A stretch of DNA of 38,660 nucleotides from Microbacterium sp. Lineage in GTDB: Bacteria; Actinomycetota; Actinomycetes; Actinomycetales; Microbacteriaceae. Position numbers and translations under genes: made by a program. Below the pieces are notes generated by a model, which was given only the letters and a program-made list of their open reading frames with translations, was not told the DNA's origin and searched no databases. The stretch is taken from contig NZ_QFPF01000012.1 of the NCBI RefSeq assembly GCF_003248605.1, forward strand, positions 1 to 38,660. Reading direction: 5' to 3'. The first letter of the stretch is position 1. Every line of letters starts with the position of its first letter. Shown here one piece after another: positions 36,671-38,660 of the stretch.

Positions 36671-37125
36671 GAGGGGGTTCCCTTCTCGAGGACGAGGTCG
36701 GTGAGGACGGCGAGGTGGGTGTTGAGGGTGGGTACGTCGACCGCTCCGGCCGTTCGGCGGGGGTCGAGCCGCGGGTCGGCGAACAGCGCCGTGAACTCCG
36801 CGTCGAGTGCGCCGCCGGCGTCGTGGACGAGGCGCTCGGCACGCGGGGTGAGCGCGAGCATGACGCGGCGGGCGTGGCTCGGGTCGGTGCCCGTGGTTAT
36901 CCACCCCTCGGCGACGAGGCCCGGGACGCGCTTGCTCACGGCGGCCTTGCTCACCCGGAGGCAGTGCGCAAGCCCGGTGATGTCGGTCGGTGCCTGCTCA
37001 TGGACGGCGACGAGGAACTCGAACTGGTTGTAGGTCACGCCGTAGCGAGACTGCAGCACCGCGTCGGCGTAGGTGTCGAGGGCCGAGACCAGTTCGTGCA
37101 GAGTGACGGTGATGCGTTCGGCCAT
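36667..37125 (-). CDS. MarR family transcriptional regulator
   Basis: 152 residues with the MarR winged-helix layout: GVTYNQFEFLVAVHEQAPTD (helix 2-3), ITGLAHCLRVSKAAVSKRVPGL (recognition helix) and the wing GWITTGTDPSHARRVMLALT, then dimerisation helices at both ends. One cysteine (in LAHCLRV) could be a redox switch, but this is speculative. The ATG at 37125 sits 7 bases after a TTTACT -10, so the mRNA is leaderless, and a 15-bp-arm palindrome overlaps the promoter, implying autorepression. The regulator is co-transcribed with the quinone reductase downstream, which is the probable target. Confidence 0.94.
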   Translation of the reverse strand: MAERITVTLHELVSALDTYADAVLQSRYGVTYNQFEFLVAVHEQAPTDITGLAHCLRVSKAAVSKRVPGLVAEGWITTGTDPSHARRVMLALTPRAERLVHDAGGALDAEFTALFADPRLDPRRTAGAVDVPTLNTHLAVLTDLVLEKGTPS

Positions 37126-37132
37126 GCGTTCA

Positions 37133-37169
37133 GTAAACCTGTTGACACCTACGATGTCAACAGGTTTAC
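37133..37169 (-). promoter_or_regulatory. marR promoter with overlapping palindromic operator
   Basis: The arms GTAAACCTGTTGACA and TGTCAACAGGTTTAC are perfect complements (15 bp) around the 7-base CCTACGA. Read on the minus strand this gives -35 TTGACA (37160-37155), a 17-base spacer and -10 TTTACT (ending 37132), with the ATG 7 bases on. Promoter and operator therefore coincide. Confidence 0.9.
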
Positions 37170-37180
37170 ATGCTGATGGC

Positions 37181-37975
37181 TCAGCCCAGCCGGTCGAGCT
37201 TGGTCACATCGTCGTCGGGCAGCACGTCGGCGACCGCGGTCACGGTCATCGCGCCGAGCTCGATCGCCCCCGAAAGGGTCGTGAGGAACGCCGTGTCGGA
37301 CGCGTCGCGACCCGTCGAGATCCGCAGCATGGTGCCCCGCGGGGCGAGGGTGGTCGCATCGACGACGTGCCAGTCGTCGTCCACGTACGCCTCGGCGACC
37401 GCGTGGAAGTCCATCGGGTACAGCCCCGGCGCGTAGACGGCGGCGAGGCGGGCGGGCACGTTCATCGCACGCAGAAGAGCGACGCACAGGTGGGCGTAGT
37501 CGCGGCAGACGCCCTGGCGTGCGAGCATCGTGCGCACCGCGCCGTCGGTGGGCAGGCTCGATCCGCTCACGTACGCCAGACGGGTGCCCACCCAGGAGCT
37601 GACGGCGCCGAGCAGCTCGACGCCGGTGACGCCCGAGAACTCGGCGACCGCCGTGGGTACGAGGGTGTCGGACTCGCAGTAGCGGCTGGGTCGCAGGTAG
37701 CGGATCAGATCGGTCGCATCGAGCTCTTCGGGTACCGCACGGCCGACGACGCTCGCGGAGTAGCTCGCCTCGAAGGAGCCGGCGCCGACGGCGAGGCGTT
37801 GCAGGCGTGTGCCGTGCGCGTCGGTGAGCTCCTCGTACTCGACGGGGGCGCCGTCGAGGGTGAAGGAGAGGTTCTCGGTTGCCGGGGTCACCCCCGCCGC
37901 GACGGCGATGGAGAACACGAGTTCGGCGGGTTCGAGGACGGACAGGCTGATGAGTGCTCCCACATCGCGCTTCAT
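37181..37975 (-). CDS. Transglutaminase-like (cysteine protease fold) protein
   Basis: 264 residues. The C-terminal half has the transglutaminase core: Cys157 in QGVCRDYAHLCVALLRAMNV, then PARLAAVYAPGLYPMDFHAV with His191, and Asp206 in DDDWHVVDATTLAPR, the complete triad. The N-terminal half (about 1-95) is a beta-rich domain of the kind found in this family. Such bacterial proteins are mostly peptidases or amidases; real protein cross-linking is rare, and the substrate is unknown. No signal peptide is seen, so cytoplasmic. ATG 37975 (MKRDVGALISLSVLEP) is preferred since a CACGAT hexamer lies 6 bases upstream on the minus strand; the 24 codons further upstream have no domain. Its stop lies just before the marR operator. 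Confidence 0.9.
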   Translation of the reverse strand: MKRDVGALISLSVLEPAELVFSIAVAAGVTPATENLSFTLDGAPVEYEELTDAHGTRLQRLAVGAGSFEASYSASVVGRAVPEELDATDLIRYLRPSRYCESDTLVPTAVAEFSGVTGVELLGAVSSWVGTRLAYVSGSSLPTDGAVRTMLARQGVCRDYAHLCVALLRAMNVPARLAAVYAPGLYPMDFHAVAEAYVDDDWHVVDATTLAPRGTMLRISTGRDASDTAFLTTLSGAIELGAMTVTAVADVLPDDDVTKLDRLG

Positions 37976-38100
37976 CGCCCCATCGTGGCAGAGGGGTGTG
38001 TCGGCCGCGTGAACTTCGGCCGCCCCTTGTGCCCGAGCGCGCGGCACGACACAATCCCGACAGTGGGGGTCGATGCCGACGACACGAAATGGAGCGGATC

Positions 38101-38283
38101 ATGCCCGGCAAGTTCGAACTCTTCGAGGATGCGAACGGCAAGTACCGCTTCCGGCTGACCGCTCCCGATGGTGCGGTGATCGCGCACTCCGAGGCCTACT
38201 CCTCGAAGTCCGCGGCCAAGAAGGGTGTCGCGGCGGTGCAGCAGCACGCGGGTGATGCGAGCGTGATCGATCTGACGGCGTAG
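38101..38283 (+). CDS. YegP/DUF1508 family small protein
   Basis: 60 residues, one DUF1508 unit: MPGKFELFEDANGKYRFRLT followed by APDGAVIAHSEAYSSKSAAK and the end KGVAAVQQHAGDASVIDLTA. E. coli YegP has two such units in tandem; single-unit forms are common in actinobacteria. The function is unknown; the fold is a small beta-rich domain. ATG 38101 follows GGAG at about 38091-38094. A longer in-frame start exists but would overlap the divergent transglutaminase promoter. Stands alone before the tRNA. Confidence 0.88.
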   Translation: MPGKFELFEDANGKYRFRLTAPDGAVIAHSEAYSSKSAAKKGVAAVQQHAGDASVIDLTA

Positions 38284-38319
38284 CGCGATGCGGCGAAGGG
38301 ATGCGGCATCCATCGCCGG

Positions 38320-38325
38320 TAGGCT
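38320..38325 (+). promoter_or_regulatory. Probable -10 element (TAGGCT) of the tRNA-Lys gene
   Basis: TAGGCT ends 9 bases before the mature 5' end of the tRNA, a typical distance. GCATCC lies within the expected spacer; no strong -35. Confidence 0.45.
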
Positions 38326-38334
38326 GGAGGTCAC

Positions 38335-38407
38335 GGGCCTCTAGCTCAGTCGGTAGAGCATCGGACTTTTAATCCGCGGGTCGTGGGTTCGAGCCCCACG
38401 GGGCCCA
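38335..38407 (+). tRNA. tRNA-Lys (anticodon UUU)
   Basis: 73 bases: acceptor GGGCCTC pairs with GGGGCCC (one G-T), D-arm GCTCAGTCGGTAGAGC, anticodon loop CTTTTAA with TTT, T-arm GTGGGTTCGAGCCCCAC, discriminator A. CCA is not encoded (the DNA continues CCG). No integrase or attachment-site duplication is next to it. Confidence 0.96.
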
Positions 38408-38471
38408 CCGCCTCCCCCCTGCACGGTCGGGCCGATCCGTCAAGGGCCCCGGCCGGGTCGTTTCCCCCGCG

Positions 38472-38477
38472 TACCGT
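38472..38477 (+). promoter_or_regulatory. Possible -10 element (TACCGT) of the Ser/Thr kinase gene
   Basis: TACCGT ends 7 bases before the ATG at 38485, the leaderless spacing seen elsewhere in the window. No ribosome-binding site. Confidence 0.4.
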
Positions 38478-38484
38478 TTCGGGT

Positions 38485-38660
38485 ATGTCGTCGGCCGAAC
38501 CCCCCTTGCTCGCGGGTCGCTATCGCGTCGGCGACTGCATCGGCGAAGGCGGGATGGCGCGGGTCTACCGGGCGGAGGACACCGCCCTCGGCAGGACGGT
38601 CGCCCTCAAGCGCATGCGAGGGTCGCTCGACGACGATCAGCCGCGTGTCCGGTCGGAGAT
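38485..38660 (+). CDS. Ser/Thr protein kinase, N-terminal fragment (window ends)
   Basis: 58 codons are visible. After a short leader (MSSAEPPLLAGRYRVGDCIG) the glycine-rich loop GEGGMARVYRAEDTALG (about 20-36) and the ATP-anchoring VALKRM (Lys about 42) are typical of Hanks-type PknB-like kinases, cut off before the catalytic loop. Actinobacterial kinases of this type control cell division and envelope synthesis. Domains beyond the kinase, such as PASTA repeats, cannot be seen. The start is supported by a -10-like TACCGT 7 bases upstream and by the beginning of the kinase fold at residue 9. Confidence 0.9.
   Translation, partial: MSSAEPPLLAGRYRVGDCIGEGGMARVYRAEDTALGRTVALKRMRGSLDDDQPRVRSE

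Noticed and set aside
38335..38407. tRNA-Lys as an integration site
   Set aside because: No integrase, no direct repeat of the tRNA 3' end and ordinary chromosomal genes on both sides.

Overview
The window is high-GC DNA (about 70 % by eye) densely packed with genes. The gene content, the use of GTG starts, the many -10 hexamers lying 6-9 bases before a start codon, and the order sucC-sucD-...-DUF6350/PerM-like-purN-purH point to an actinobacterium, most likely Microbacteriaceae (Microbacterium-like; this is inference from gene order and style, not a database match). Nothing looks like a prophage, plasmid or large island. Most of it is core metabolism plus a few regulated accessory units.

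Layout. 1-5569: end of sucC, sucD, a DUF385-type flavin/deazaflavin oxidoreductase, a PerM/DUF6350 membrane protein, purN and purH. 5772-8134: alkylation repair pair (Ada-N/AraC/AlkA fusion plus Ogt). 8296-11954: a heterodimeric ABC exporter. 12081-16943: a GNAT acetyltransferase, monomeric isocitrate dehydrogenase, an L,D-transpeptidase and a small lipoprotein. 17077-23276: ROK regulator, sugar-binding lipoprotein, two sugar permeases, ROK kinase and nagB. 23520-27116 (minus): FAD-linked oxidase, DUF2568 protein, and an ECF-sigma/zinc-anti-sigma/membrane fusion. 27471-30151 (minus): nagA and a cytoplasmic GH20 hexosaminidase. 30213-32622: ZTP riboswitch, glyA, folD. 32727-35180 (minus): polar amino-acid ABC importer. 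35347-37975 (minus): membrane protein, MarR-regulated quinone reductase, transglutaminase. 38101-38660: YegP-like protein, tRNA-Lys(UUU), start of a Ser/Thr kinase.

How genes work together. The loci at 17-23 kb and 27-30 kb together make a near-complete amino-sugar route: lipoprotein and permeases import GlcNAc or chito-oligosaccharide, cytoplasmic GH20 releases GlcNAc, the ROK kinase phosphorylates it, NagA deacetylates and NagB deaminates to fructose-6-P. The importer has no ATPase gene here. A 25-bp inverted repeat (TTTGTT..AACAAA) sits directly before the ROK regulator, and its 9-base word CTAACAAAC recurs at the promoter of the hexosaminidase-nagA operon, so one regulator probably controls both loci. 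purH consumes ZMP (AICAR), the ligand class sensed by the riboswitch before glyA-folD.

The most unusual non-coding content is a set of palindromic repeats, mostly at gene ends: a GAGAACAGGA/TCCTGTTCT element present twice (once downstream of folD, once inside the reading frame of the AlkA fusion, next to an 18-bp minisatellite); a 29-bp hairpin with a 31-bp tandem repeat after nagB; a six-copy ACGCCCCAACGT array after nagA; and a 16-bp inverted repeat after purH. I found no single clearly undescribed enzyme system. The best candidates for a second look are the shared ROK operator, the repeat invasion of the alkylation-repair gene, and the one-piece sigma/anti-sigma membrane protein.
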